64,000 nt of DNA from Thozetella sp. PMI_491 (Eukaryota > Ascomycota > Sordariomycetes > Chaetosphaeriales > Chaetosphaeriaceae): contig MU270111.1 of assembly GCA_021432635.1 (NCBI GenBank), positions 62,001 to 126,000 on the forward strand, in the 5' to 3' direction. Position 1 is the first letter of the stretch; every line of letters starts with the position of its first letter. Below, piece after piece: positions 34,755 to 47,014 of this stretch. The translations under genes were made by a program, and so were the position numbers. The notes beneath the pieces were generated by a model that was given only the letters and a program-made list of their open reading frames with translations, had not been told where the DNA came from and made no database searches.

Positions 34755-35457
34755 GGGGAAAGACTTCAAGCCGTTGGGATGTTTCGGTTGCCCTTGCCTC
34801 GCCAAACGTCTTTTCGCGTCTTAGTTTCGGGGAGGAAAGAGGCTCCCTAGGTTGCGTGTGCCTACCCAGATTTCTCCAAGAGGCTCTTGAGGTCTGGAGG
34901 GGGGAAGGGGAGGGGGAGAAGTTGGTCGCTGGTCCTAGAGCGATGCCTCTCGTCTCTCTCGCGTGTGCGACACCGGTGGAACCCCTCTCACTCGCTCTAA
35001 CAAGTTGGCTCTCTTGTCGAGGGCACCTTCATCTGCTGGGACGAGGTTGCTTGTTGTCGCCTTTTTCTTCGCTAGCGAGCCAAGTCACTCTCTTGCAGTC
35101 GCTTCCGTCTCGGCGTGTAGATCGGCGGGCGATGGCTGCGTCTTTCTTCCCACTCAAAGGCGAAAGGTTACCGAGAGGGGTGGAAGTGGCCGTCGCTGGC
35201 GGCGGGAAAGGCGCGAATATGAGGTACTTGGCTAGCCGACAGGCCTCAGGGGCGTCCTGGAACGGCGGGGCTTTGTGTAAATAAGGTTCTGCGGCGAGTC
35301 GTTTTGGCTTCACCTCTGCTCAAGATAGGCGTCGAGTTGTCGATCCACGTCGGGTGGGTGCGTGGCGGACCGCGGGGAGGCGTCTAGTGAGATATATCCT
35401 ACAAAGACGCCAATTATTGGGCAGGGCCGGCTCCAGCTGGTCCCAGGTCCAGGTCTT

Positions 35458-35526
35458 GGGGGGGGTGAGGGGGGGGGGTTGACCAGCCAGGGGGGGGGAG
35501 GGCGTGGAAACAAAGAAGGGGGGGGG
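35458..35526 (+). repeat. Poly-G clusters with G-quadruplex potential
   Basis: Within ~70 nt there are four separate G-runs of seven or more (near 35458-35465, 35470-35478, 35491-35499 and 35518-35526). That spacing meets the usual pattern for G-quadruplex folding. It lies about 700 nt upstream of the C2H2 regulator's start codon, so the regulator's coding-sense strand carries C-runs there. Confidence 0.8.
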
Positions 35527-36420
35527 CGCGAGGGTCCAGGGAAAGGAGGAACAATCCAGGCGCTGGCACTAAGTTCGCTTTCCCGAGACCGTCTGTTGCT
35601 GGTTCCTCTGCGACGGGACGGCCTGGGCGGTATTCTGGTATTTTGTATGGTGGGCGCGGGCAAGGTCCTGAGCGCTTGACGGAACCAGTTTTTTTTATTT
35701 GGATCAAGCCAACGAGGGCCTAGTCCCGATGGGCTGAGAGACAGGTCGGCGCTGGGCCCAGGGCTGTTGCTGGTGTGTGGGAGGCGCGAGCTACGTCTGG
35801 GCTTGGCTCCGGGGCTTGGGGGGGTCACGCTTCTAAGACACGCCCGCCGCGCAATAGCCTGCTCTAGGTCGAGACGGCCACGCGCTACTTTCGTCGAAGT
35901 GGTGTTTGATGACAGGTAGTGCTTGAGAGGTAGATGGTGCAGCGCGCGGGACGCCGGAGAAGATGTATCTTATCTCAGATGACTAAAGGCTGTCACGTAT
36001 TTGTCCAGACCGGAGAACCGATGGGCTGGCGTCGTCCCAGCCCTGCTAGCCGCCTTCCTGGTTGGCGGTGGGCCGGTAAAGGAGGGTGAGATGTACAAGG
36101 TAGTAGATGTAGTGGTCGTCGTTGGAATGCTAGACACGGCTTGTAGAAGGCGAGGTTCGCAAAAAGAGGAGACTACAACGGTAAGGACAGGAGCAGGGTC
36201 GAGAAGAGGGTGTGGTCCCAGGCGTGCCCAGAGGTATCTATTCGCTCCTGTGGTCCAGAATCTGGGGAGACAGACATGAGAGAGGCACCGGGCAGGGCTA
36301 GAAGCTACTGTCTCTTCTCCCTAGGGTACCCGCGGAATGGGAGTGGCGTATTCCTCCCCTCTCTCACTCTCGCTCTATGCCGGTAGAGACCTGGCCTGTG
36401 TGTTGAGACCAATGCAGCAC

Positions 36421-36493
36421 GAGTGTGTGCTTGCGTGTGAGTGTGCGTGCGTGAACGGCGCGCGCCTGTGGGAGGGAGTGTGTGTGTGTAGGT
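36421..36493 (+). repeat. GT-rich alternating purine-pyrimidine tract
   Basis: The tract contains interrupted GTGTGC, GTGTGA and GCGCGC blocks and ends in about five GT units. Long alternating purine-pyrimidine DNA can adopt left-handed form. It is non-coding. Confidence 0.75.
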
Positions 36494-39425
36494 GTTACGC
36501 GTGCGGCCGAGGAGCTGAGGCTCAAGAAATGGGCACAAATTGACCACCAGCAGGCAGTGCAGACAGGCGTTTCACGGGTCGTCCGGGGGGGAGCGACGTG
36601 AAGAGCCTTGAGTGTGAGGCCGACGGGCGGACTGCTCGACGAGTTTTGGTTTGGGTCCGGTAGGAAGCGGGTTCAGCTTTTCTGCCAACCGGGATGAGCA
36701 CACATAGCATCTACCCAGTGTGAAGTGCAGCTAGCGACGCAGTTGGGGAGGTCTCTCTGCAGCGTTCTAGCCCGCCCCGTCTAGGTGTGTTTAGAGTCCC
36801 AGGATATGGCGGGAGGAGGTGGAGAGTGGTCGGCCGTCTGAAGAATGGAGGAGCCGGACGGGAGAAACATGAGAGGCTACCGGGAGGGCTAGCGTCCTCG
36901 TACCCTGTGCTTGTGCCATTCTTCCAGCTCCCACCCCCCATGCTCCGAGGTACCGGGCTGGGCGCTACAGGTTTATTCTGGATCGACCAGGGGTGGTTCA
37001 GACTACTGTTGGGTCAGAATTTCCTGTACTGTGCTGGATTGCGCCCAGATCGCGTGTGTACAGTCCACCTCCCTTATCGACTGTCGCACACAGCCTCTTC
37101 TTACTCCTCCCCTGGCATCGAAGCCCGGAGCGTGCGGACAGTAGCGACGGGGCTCCCGCGTGGATCTGAAGCGCGGGACTCGGGAGAGTGGCAGAGACAG
37201 ACTACCTCAGAGAAGTAGAGCGACATCTCAAAGGGCCTTCAGAATGAAACAAAGAACCATTGGCCAGCAGCTTTGCCCAGGTGCAGCTGGCGGGGACCCT
37301 GTATGTACCAAGAAGTCAAGGCTTGCCCGCCTTCCCCCCCTCTCCCTCCAGAGCTTTACCGAAGGTGATGACCTTGTGCCGGTGTTCTCGAATCCGCGGG
37401 GGGGGTGGTGGGACAGCCAGCTCTCGACACTCCTGGGTGCCAGGCTGGCGGGCGACACGCCACATCCCATCCCCAGCATCCCAGAAGCGGCCTGGTGGCC
37501 CGGAGAGTACTTGGATGTACGTAGAGCAGCACGTATGACAACACCAGCTATTCCTCCGTAGCTCGGGTCCCGCTTTAGGCCCAAGTCACTCAAGCGGGTA
37601 CCGCACGCGAGGTTCTCAGGAGACCAACGCAAGCTTGGGGTGGCCCAAGGGTCTGGCGAAGCTACCCACTCCGTGGAGTGACTTGTGAGAAGGACAGTGC
37701 TCGTGCTGATCCAGACTGCAGGCCCGCGCATTGCTTAGTGGGATGGGATGGCACCCTGGCGACCCCCGGCCACCACCACCCTGGCCGCTGCAGGTGGCCC
37801 CGTCTTCGTAAAGGGACTTCTGGGGGTGTGTTTAGTACATCAATCACCCTTGTCCTTGGCGCCCTTTTTCGACCAGATGCTGTTTGCTCGATTTGGCTAG
37901 GCCCTTCATGTGCGGTCCCATCCATCGAGGTGGTATTGATATCCGCCGTGACGCAGTCTCGTTCGTACCAGACTATGTAGCAAGTCGACTAGTTTAGTTG
38001 AAGGCCAGGAACCCACCAGGAAGAATCCCTGGCGTGGGTTGCCCTCGCGCCCCCTCCCCCCCCGGCCCTTGCCCTTCTCCCGCAATGGCCATTCAACAAA
38101 GGCGACAAGGCATCAGGGTCTCGTACCCGAGCCGAGCTGATTGACGAAGCCCGCTGGCATGAAGAGCCATTACACGATCAATTAAAGCGCGTGGCTCGGT
38201 GCGAGACATGGTTGAATTCATGTCTCGTCTTGTCTCGTGAATTTCACTGGTCACTTCCCTCCCTCCTCTTTCCCCCCACCCTTTCGGGGAACTCAGCTAG
38301 CGAAACCTCGTCGCCAAATGTTCAGACCGCGGCGAGCTGTAAATGTATGTCTCGCTTGTCATGATCATGTAAAGGCCGAGGCTGGTGCGCCAGAGCGCAG
38401 AGGTGGAAGCGAATGGAGGAGGCGGCGCTGGCATCGCAGACCTGGGCGACTAGAAACGTGCGCCCGGGGTTCCCCCTTTCTAGGCTTGTATAGCGCGGGA
38501 GGTGTCCCTGTAGCCCTACGGCAACGGCAAAGACCATGGCGCTTCCGCCTCGCTTTTGTGGAGGTTTTGCGCCTCCCGCCCGCAGAGGCCCCAAGGCTTG
38601 TTTGGGGGCGTTCTTGGAGGAGGGGATTGGGGAGGTTGGGTTTGTGGTGGTGACTTTGCTAATCATTCCCATGTATGTGGACAATGTGATTCTTATCCCA
38701 TGTGCATGGATTATTCTGCCTCCGACGCGTCCACGGACGCACTCTTGGCCTTTTCGACCGTGGTTTCTATTTCCAATTCTTTGTGTCAGTTATGTTGCCG
38801 TGTGCGAAAGTATTCCCCGGGGCTGCGTCACAGAATGTCTTCTTTTTTGTTGCTCCAAACCTCCAACCAGAGATGGTCGCGCTCTAAGCTAAAATGGCAC
38901 CTTAGAGGGGGGAGGGGGGTGAAGTGATGTATAGACCGTGTCGGCTGCAAAGCTCTCGCACCCTACCTAGTGCGACAAAACATATTTTGTTTTGAGCTCA
39001 TTCCGCTGCATCCCGGAAAGCAAGATTCGCCTTGAAGTGCATAGAGCTGAAGGCAAGAAGCTTTGATTGCAGGAGGCCCCTTCTGCGCGGCCATAAGTAG
39101 GTAGGGTGACGAGGCAGCGGTGGCCAGTCAGAAGCCGCGGTTTCCGCAGGGATGTCCCCAAGCCATGTCTGGCTCTAGTCCAGCCCACCACCTCCAGCCG
39201 GGGAGCGCGCAGGGTGCCACTAGTGCTCTGCAGAGCTACATGGGATCAGGGAAAGGACACTCTGCCAGGGGGTGCGGTTAGCTGAGGTGTGCTGAGTTCT
39301 TAGTGGTTTTGGCGTGAGTGTCTGGCAAGAGCTTCCCCCCTCTCTAGGGCGGGGGCGGAGTGGATTCCACGATGGTTGGCTCAGAGCGAATTGAGCGCAA
39401 AAAGAAAAGGCAGATGGCGGCCAAC

Positions 39426-39447
39426 AAAAAAAAAAAAAAAAAAAAAA
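39426..39447 (+). repeat. Poly-A run (about 22 nt)
   Basis: One uninterrupted run of A residues, the longest homopolymer noticed in the window. It might mark an old retroposed insertion, but no target-site duplication or element body was recognised. Confidence 0.85.
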
Positions 39448-40289
39448 GGAAAGCAACGAGGTACACAAATGACTATCCGAGACTATTCAGTATTCAGTAG
39501 CTATCCCCTTTTCCCAAGCCCGCGGCGGCAGAGAGCCAGGCCGAGCTAGCGCGTTGCGAGAGTGCGGAACTTCCGCGTGGCCGCTCATCTGACGATCGCC
39601 CTTCGCGAGGAAGGGGCCACCCATAGCATACAGGAGGGTCAGCGGGAGTGGCTGAAGGCGAGGAGTAGGGCATCATCACTTTATTTTCCAGCTAGCAGCT
39701 CCGCACCGGGGCCCCCCTTGCGCCGGCCTACGAGTGCCGGGGTAGGAGGAGAAGGCGCAAACCACCTAGGCATCGGGCGAGCTAACTCACCGTACTACTC
39801 TTGTGGGCTGGCTGTCAGAACACGGGCTTGAGAGTCCCAGCACTCGACGAACTGATGCTGGGGCGGTCCACAATGCAGGGGTCGTACCCAGCGCTGGGAC
39901 GGTCAGCTGGGTGGAATGTTACTCAAAAGGTTGAATGAGGGCACAGGAACCCACCCAAAGCGCCCGACCGTCTGGGACGGCTATTTGCCTCCCGTCCGAT
40001 GGTGACAGGCAATATAATCTCGCACTGCCGTCCTGCATCCTATCCTCTCAAGAGGGATGACACAATACTAGACAAGAGAGAATGGCGCGGCCGCCCATTC
40101 GAGCAATCACATTTCGTGTCTCTAGACCGAGGAGACCCTCTGATACTGCCCGGTGAGGCTAGCAAAAGACGGCACGCGCTGCCTAGCCCGAACAAGGCCT
40201 TCCAGTCCCCATTCGGGAATTTTTGACGAGCGCCGGCTCAGGGGCCCAACCAGCGCGCACGGCGCTGCCAGGTCTGGACGTTTTGCCGC

Positions 40290-40316
40290 CAGACAGACCA
40301 GACAGACCAGACAGAT
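40290..40316 (+). repeat. CAGACAGAC 9-nt tandem repeat, three copies
   Basis: Two exact copies and one copy with a final T for C lie in an intergenic GC-rich stretch. It is a short minisatellite. Confidence 0.85.
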
Positions 40317-43300
40317 AGCGAGGCACAGGAGGGGGCCAGGCAGAGAGGTCAAACCCAAGGAACCTTGCCAAACATTCAACACCTTGAGTGATCGACAAAG
40401 AGTAGTTTCAACCTCCCGCCTCCTCGTGGGTGTTCCCCGTTCCAATTTTAGCAGCCTTGTGCAAACTGAAGAGGTTCTAAGGCCGCGAGCAGTTTGTGTG
40501 ACGTTTATCTCACAGTCCCAGCCGACAAAGGCTCTCCGAGAGCTTTGGCCTACGAGCTTGGGGCTCGGAAACCTAGCCTCTTCTTCTACGTTTGTGTCAC
40601 CCGATTTACCGCGCAACGCCGCTGGAAAACATCGCCTGGGATTGGCCACCACCTCGCCCGAGGCGTGTGGCATCCGAGATTTTCGGGCTATGTTGATCGC
40701 CATCTCGTCCCTATTGGCCACGATTTGAGCCCCTCTGGTCGAGACTCCCCCTAGGTCCTCTGTAGGCATCACGGCCCCCAAGCAGGGGGGACCCCTCGTT
40801 CCCTATCGTGGCCGCTGGTCGAAAAAGTAAAACCCTCTAAAAGAGAGCTCTAAAAGAGCGGGATGGCTGCCTTGCCGAGCTTCCCTAGGCACCGAATGGA
40901 GGAGGACTGCCATGTACCCTTGCTCGTCGTCCTTGTTGGTGGCGCAAACTCAAAAGGCTAGCTTCCTGCATGGCGTCAAACAAGGTTGGACAAACCGCCA
41001 GACATCCAACCCGCTCTACAGAGCTTAGAGCAGCTCGTCAATCTCATCAGCAGCAGCGGGAGATAGGTACAGATCGAAAGTCGGATCCGGTGCAGCAGGA
41101 GGAAATGGGTAGCCAGGCGAGCTGAGTCCGAGGCCCGAGGCAGCGCAGACGGCGGCGACAGCGGAATCCACCCGCAGGGGAGCGACTCGTGCTCCCGGTG
41201 GTGTCTCTGAGAGTCCAAGCCAGCGACTAAGGAAGACAGGGGATGATGGAACCAGCCAGTCTGTGTGTTGAATGATTGCAGCCCACTAGGCCATACTGTG
41301 CGAATATGGATCCCAGGATCAGGAGGAATCACAAGTATTCCTCTTGATACGCGAGAGAACACGAGGCCGTCGATGGAACAATAATCCCTCCGCTGACGAG
41401 GGCCCAATCAGGATTCGAGATTGGAGAAGCAGCCCAGGTAAAAATAGGTAACCCGCCCCTGAGTCTACCCAATTTCTGTACAACACAGTTCTCCAAACGG
41501 AGTCAAGTTCCCCAAAAGAGACCCTACTAGTGGCGGTCCAGAAGGGGGCCAGGTAATATAGACCGGTCAATGGTGGGAGCGTGATGGCAGGAAGCTTCCA
41601 TTAGCCCACCGTGCACGGAAATTGTATTCGATTCAAGATCTGACGAGATCTTGGGAGCTGTGGAGCGATGCGAGTCCGATCAACGAGAAGGAAAGCGGGC
41701 CTCCTGGACGGGGCATGCTACGCGGACGCGTTCGAGGCAGGTTGCTCTGCGAACTACCTAATACCAGGCCCTGGCCACCATTGTCAGCGTGCCTATTTCG
41801 GTGATGGTTGTTCTTGTCTCCATCTCAAGAGGGATCCGATGTCGCGGTGCATGCTGCTTCTGCGAAGGAACCCGGAGAGCCGAAGGGACGCAGATCGGGG
41901 TGGAGACAGGGGCACTCCAGGCTCGTCCCAGGCTTGCCAGGGTAGCAAACGCCAAGCGAGTGATGGCGTCGGCGCCCACGGGATGGCTGCGGGCGTGCGG
42001 CGAAAGCCTCGCCCCCCCTTCTGCAGTCGGGTAGTACATACCATCCATCAGTAGCTTCAAAGGACTGTCACATTCTGAATCGAATTCGCTCGACCCAAGT
42101 CTGGGTCGAAGGTGAAACGAACCCAGCTGACTCCCCTGCAGCTCCTGCCAGGTGAGGTGGTTCGCTCTCGCAAGAGCGTTGGCGTCAGCAAATCGGGCAA
42201 CACCCCTCCCTGTACTGGATGGACAAGGGGCGACTCGATGGGAGAGATGGAGGGCCCGGGCACGGGGGAGAGGGGAGCCGCGAGGCATTCGCACGAGCCA
42301 GGTGCAGGCAGAAGCTGCCTCTCAGAGAACCCCATCGCCGATGTCAGTCAGTGCTGTCAATCCAATTCCCGCCGGTGCTTTTTGGGGTGGCACGGGCCTG
42401 GCTCCATCCGAGCTTTATCGCTATATGCACGCCCCGACCGTTCAGTTAACGCCAATTTTCCAATACGACGAGCTGGAAGGTGCCGAAATTTAGTGACCAA
42501 AGAGGAATGGAGAGACCCGATATTGAGCTGCAATTCGGGAGCTGAACAGAGCTTGCAGCTCGGAACCTGGATTTAGAAGAAGAAATAAGAGACTCAGGGC
42601 CTGACGTAAAATTAATGACGGCGACCTGGCCCCGGGGACCCGCGAATCCCCTGTACCACAGCGAAGGACCCATCCCACGCTACGGTCGTCTCCGGATGGC
42701 CCTCTCGTCCTCTAGCTCCGATGGGCGTGCAGCGGAGGCATGCTGCCGGCTGAGGCTGAACTCGCAAAATCGAGAGGGAAATGGGAGGGCAGCGGGTGGT
42801 GCTCCATCTCTCTCGTTGGTGGCTTGCGGCCGCGACAGCGGAAGAACTGTCCCATGGTGCCGGTACCGCCAGCAAGTGCCGCCTCCCGCAGAGGAGGATC
42901 GTCAGAGGAGGAAAGATGCCGTTAGCATGGCAGTGGTGGTCAGCCGTCGACGCCGACGCGGCCAAACCGGTGCCACTGCGAGTGCCAGCCCAGCCCCTCA
43001 AGCCTTCGGCTTGCCTTTCCTTGCCTTGGGCTTTGTGACGATGCGTCTAGTTGTCCTTTTCGATTCTTCCCTTTATTTCTTTTCCTAAGGTACCTACCCA
43101 ACTTACTTCCGTCGGTTCTTCCTGCAGTCTTTTTTTCTGCAGCGCGGGCCTTCCCACCGCCAACAGTACCCTGCAGCGAGGCAGGCGGCGCACGCGGTCG
43201 CCGTTTCCCTTCGAGGAAGCCACATCCGGAGCATGTCGCCTCACGCGTTGGCCTCAGGTAGGCACCCGCCAATTTTTTTCCCTCCTCTGGCTCCCTAAGC

Positions 43301-45739
43301 GCCGTCCCTGCGCACCACGATGTCTCCCCGTTCCCGGCGTAGCGAGCGGGGGCAATTCGAGCTTACGGGCCTTCCGGCCTGGGGAGGAGCCGAAGGATTT
43401 GCACGTCGGCGTCGCCCGTTCGTAAACATCGCGAACACGCTTCACTGTAGAAGGGGGGGGATTCCGCCTTCGCCCCCAGGCTGATGTTATATCTCGCGGC
43501 AAGGGTGGGGAGGGAGGGAGGAAGGCATTGGCCAGTCTCCTGTTGTCAAGGTGCAAGGTGATGATGGCCCTGGCCTCAGGAAGAAGCAAGACGCGGTCTG
43601 GGATGACCCAAAGAGCTGCATGGCTGTTGGTCTGTTGGTCTGCTGGCTATGGGTCTTGCCAACATGATCTTGGGTCTAGGCGCCCCTCTTCCTACCGCCA
43701 AGATCCTTGTGCCGATCAATGATAACCTTAAAAAAAAGTTGCGCGGACCACGGTTCCGCGCGCCCTGGCCGATCATGGATACCGTGGTGTGGAGTCATCC
43801 CCATCATCAAGATCAGGGTGCCATGTCCAAGATAGGATTGCCTTGCCCGTACCCCCCCCATCCATGGGTACGGGCCCAAGACTCGAGTAGATGAAAGTAA
43901 CTTGCCCAGAGGAGAAGTAGATGCCACCTCACGCTGCACGCCAGCCCTTCCAGTACTCGGAGACTAGAGTCTTGTTGCCCTTGTTAGGCTGAACCGGCAC
44001 AGCCGCATTCGGATCATGACAGCCAGCTCCCAAATCACCGCAAACCAACTCTTAGTGAGTTTTTGCTATAGTTCTATCGGGGCAGGTCTGGTTCGTTGAA
44101 AACCCTGTATAGCAAGGCTCCGAGGGCTGAGCATCATCGACACTAGCACTTTGCAGGCGAGATTCATGCGTTCCTTTGCAGCTCAACTACGCATAAGTTA
44201 GAGTTGGTCGGAGCATGGACAGCTCTCGAGGGGAGGGCACACTAGGTAGATCTCCGGGCAGGTATCCCTTTCTGCCATCAAATACACGTCAACCAACCAA
44301 GGGTGCACGCTCTCTATCTTGGGGGGAATAGATCCTTGGATGAGCACTGGGTGCTGCGTCAAATGGCTCGCGCTCAACACTGCCCTTCCTTAGACGCGCC
44401 TGATGAAGTTGTACAGATTTGTTCACCTTCTCTTTTGGGCTTACCTTCCTTTCGTTCCGCTCAAATCTGTGCATCTATAACGCATATATTATCTAGAGAC
44501 ATTGTCTTTGCGGATTCCCAGCCGATCATGTTGAAAATAGAATGGGTGGCTCTTGTCTTATTCTTGCCCTAGAGTCATGAGTCGTTTCCCCAAAGAGCCA
44601 AACCTCAATCCTAGAGCGTTACCGGGAGTGATGAAAATGCCTAATGCGATAACATTCTACAGACATCTCGGGCTCTCAAGGCGATATGCGACAGGATCCT
44701 ATTCTGGGCGTAAGAGTAATACCACGGGAACTTTGCCAACGGCAGCCCAGCACTCTGCAAGGCTACAGAACAGTAGCAGACGTTTCAGCAGGAAACAAGG
44801 CATAGTGTGGTTTACGCATTCATATGGATCTTGACTTTCCCACTACATCGATCACAATGACCGCGGTTCGGTCATCCACCTAAGAGGGGGGACGGCACGA
44901 ACCTGACGCATGGCTCTACTATCCTGTAGGAGAACGAGGCGCCATGCCAGTCTGAAAAGATAGGGTTAAACTTCAATAGAGCTCCTGCCGTCCCTTGTCC
45001 TGGTCCTCGAGACGTGGGGTGACTCTTCTCACCAGTGATTGTGTTGTTCCAAACAGCTTGTCTCTCCTTTCCACCGTGTCTTGTTCGGTGTACCGTGCGA
45101 ACTACAGTCGATCAAGGCCAGGACCGATGGTGATCAAGATCTGAGGTGTATTCGGTCCATTCGCCATTAAACATAATATCTTAGGTACATATCTGTGTCT
45201 AGACGTCCCCGACCACGCCTAGCCTCGTCGAAGGTTGAGCATTAACTTAGCACTTCTACAGCCAGAAGGTTTCTTCAAGACCGAGGTGGCCCAGGCCGTT
45301 TCACTACCATGATCTGACCGTACCTCGCCTCGCTTTATCCATCCGGGACTACTCACCCCTTCAGCAACACTGGCCAAACACAGCGGTTCTCGACGCGAGG
45401 TGAGACTCAGTGGGAGCCTTGCCAGCTGCGCATCTTACCACTAAGCCGGAGGCCTCAGCGTGCTAAAGAGCACCCACTAGGTCGCAGCGCATCCAAATAG
45501 TAGCACCGGAGCACAGTAAAGTAGTGCACTAAACGAGTTTCGCGGTCCAGCGATGGCTATGGTTCTGGAAAGGGTAATTGCTCGGTGTCAGGATCACTGC
45601 CGGGATGTCTCCATGCACGGCGTGACTCACCGCCAGTAGCTGGCCAGGCTGCCCGCTCCATTGCAAAAGAATTCTTCTAGCCAGATCAAGTACAATTGCA
45701 TCACTTGAATGCCGATACAAAATACTTCAAATCTATGGC

Positions 45740-45746
45740 TATATAA
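45740..45746 (+). promoter_or_regulatory. Putative TATA box of the RNA ligase
   Basis: TATATAA lies about 120 nt before the RNA ligase start codon, in an AT-rich region where such a match is easier to get by chance. Confidence 0.4.
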
Positions 45747-45865
45747 GTCGCTAGATATTTATAAGCCCCAGCAGTAGCGGTAACTATGACCGATATAATT
45801 ATTGCTTGATATTACCATTCTCCTAACATCCCGAGCACCGCATACAGCCCAGGTTGCCAGATACC

Positions 45866-47014
45866 ATGCCTCGAAAACTAGTTACAGTCCGCAGGGTGGC
45901 GGCTAAGGGCCTCATCCAAGGAGCAGATAGGCTAGAAGTGGTGACGGTCGATGGATGGAACTGCGTCGTCCCCATCGGCGAGTTCCGGCTGGAAGACTTG
46001 GCCGTCTTTTTCGAGATCGATAGCTTCCTATCTTCATCAGATCCACGCTGGGAGCCCCTTAAGAGCAACTTCAGAAACTACCACAATGGGCACGGCATGC
46101 GCGTAAAAACCACCAAGATCCGCGGCATTGTCTCCCAGGGGCTCCTGATGCCGCTATCGAAATTCCCAGAAATCATGAGTGTTTTCGAGAGGCTCCAGGA
46201 GACTGAGGAAACGCAGTTGAAGGCTGTTGAAAAGCTCATGGAGATGTCGTTCGCAGATGTCCTTGGCGTGACGAAATGGGAGCCGTCGGCTGAGGAACTG
46301 AGGACGACGCCAACTCTCGGCCCATTCCCAAGGTTCATCCCGAGGACGGATCAAGAACGTGTACAGAATCTCCCAGGTGTGTTCGAGGAGCATGCCGACA
46401 CTGTGTTCCAAGAGAGCACAAAAATGGACGGTTCCTCGATGACGGTGTACTTTGTCCGGCGTGACAGCCCCTTCTACGAGACTGCACTGCAGCCGTTGAA
46501 CCCCACCGGTGGACAGACTGGCGACCGAAAGACCGGGCTGTTTGGGGTCTGCTCACGCAACGTGGAATTGGTCGAGCGCTCACATGAATCCTCGGGAGCG
46601 TGGTTCTGGGAAGTGGCCCTGGCCAACGATATCCCAGTCAAGCTTGAGACGTGGGATTGGAGTATCGCGATACAAGGAGAGATTTGTGGAAGCTCAATCC
46701 AGAAGAACTTTGAAGGGTTCCCCAGCGGAGTTCACGAGTTCTTCGTCTTCACCTGCTGGAACATCGACCGCCAGCAACGACTGACACCGCGGGAGACAGA
46801 AGAGGTCGCGAAGCATCTCGGCTTGAAACATGTCCCGGTGGTTGGATATTCGAGGCTGAAGGACTTGGGAAGCAACCTTGAAGATTTGCTGGAGCGCGCG
46901 GATGGCACAGGCATCAACGGAAAACGCAGGGAAGGCATTGTGCTCAAAGAAGAGGGGGGTGGGTTCAGCTTCAAGGTAATCTCAAATTCGTATCTACTGA
47001 AGCATGGCGAGTAG
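45866..47014 (+). CDS. RNA ligase, DRB0094/Rnl5 family
   Basis: Probable ATP-dependent RNA ligase that seals 3'-OH/5'-phosphate breaks, a family typified by Deinococcus DraRnl and Naegleria NgrRnl. Single exon, 382 residues, start ATG 45866 (an in-frame TTG lies 12 nt upstream). The N-terminal ~110 residues (MPRKLVTVRRV..., GADRLEVVTVDGWNCVVP) form the small OB-like domain characteristic of this clade. The nucleotidyltransferase domain has KMDG (186-189, K186 the predicted adenylated lysine), motif III around GEICG (E272), IIIa EFFVF (291-295), motif IV EGIV (356-359) and motif V KVIS (K370). All catalytic motifs appear intact, so an active enzyme is likely. No targeting signal is evident. 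It has no close neighbours and lies in sequence more AT-rich than the rest of the window. Its biological role in fungi is not established. Confidence 0.9.
   Translation: MPRKLVTVRRVAAKGLIQGADRLEVVTVDGWNCVVPIGEFRLEDLAVFFEIDSFLSSSDPRWEPLKSNFRNYHNGHGMRVKTTKIRGIVSQGLLMPLSKFPEIMSVFERLQETEETQLKAVEKLMEMSFADVLGVTKWEPSAEELRTTPTLGPFPRFIPRTDQERVQNLPGVFEEHADTVFQESTKMDGSSMTVYFVRRDSPFYETALQPLNPTGGQTGDRKTGLFGVCSRNVELVERSHESSGAWFWEVALANDIPVKLETWDWSIAIQGEICGSSIQKNFEGFPSGVHEFFVFTCWNIDRQQRLTPRETEEVAKHLGLKHVPVVGYSRLKDLGSNLEDLLERADGTGINGKRREGIVLKEEGGGFSFKVISNSYLLKHGE

Larger units (their letters stand above)
34755..45865. other. 11.1-kb divergent intergenic region, no supported gene
   Basis: This is the upstream region of both the C2H2 regulator (leftward) and the RNA ligase (rightward). 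To about 43.9 kb it is GC-rich with G/C homopolymers, a GT-rich tract, a 24-nt A-run and a 9-nt tandem repeat. From about 43.9 kb it becomes more AT-rich. No frame shows a known domain or a convincing exon chain. A long regulatory leader for the transcription factor, non-coding RNA or decayed repeats are possible. Confidence 0.4.

Noticed and set aside
39426-39447. Poly-A run as the tail of a retroposed gene
   Set aside because: No coding remnant or target-site duplication is recognised next to it.
45390-45470. Possible tRNA on the minus strand (GGCTTAGTGGTAAGATGCGC resembles a D-arm)
   Set aside because: No matching B box (GGTTCGANNCC), no complete acceptor stem and no clear anticodon arm; at best a degenerate remnant.
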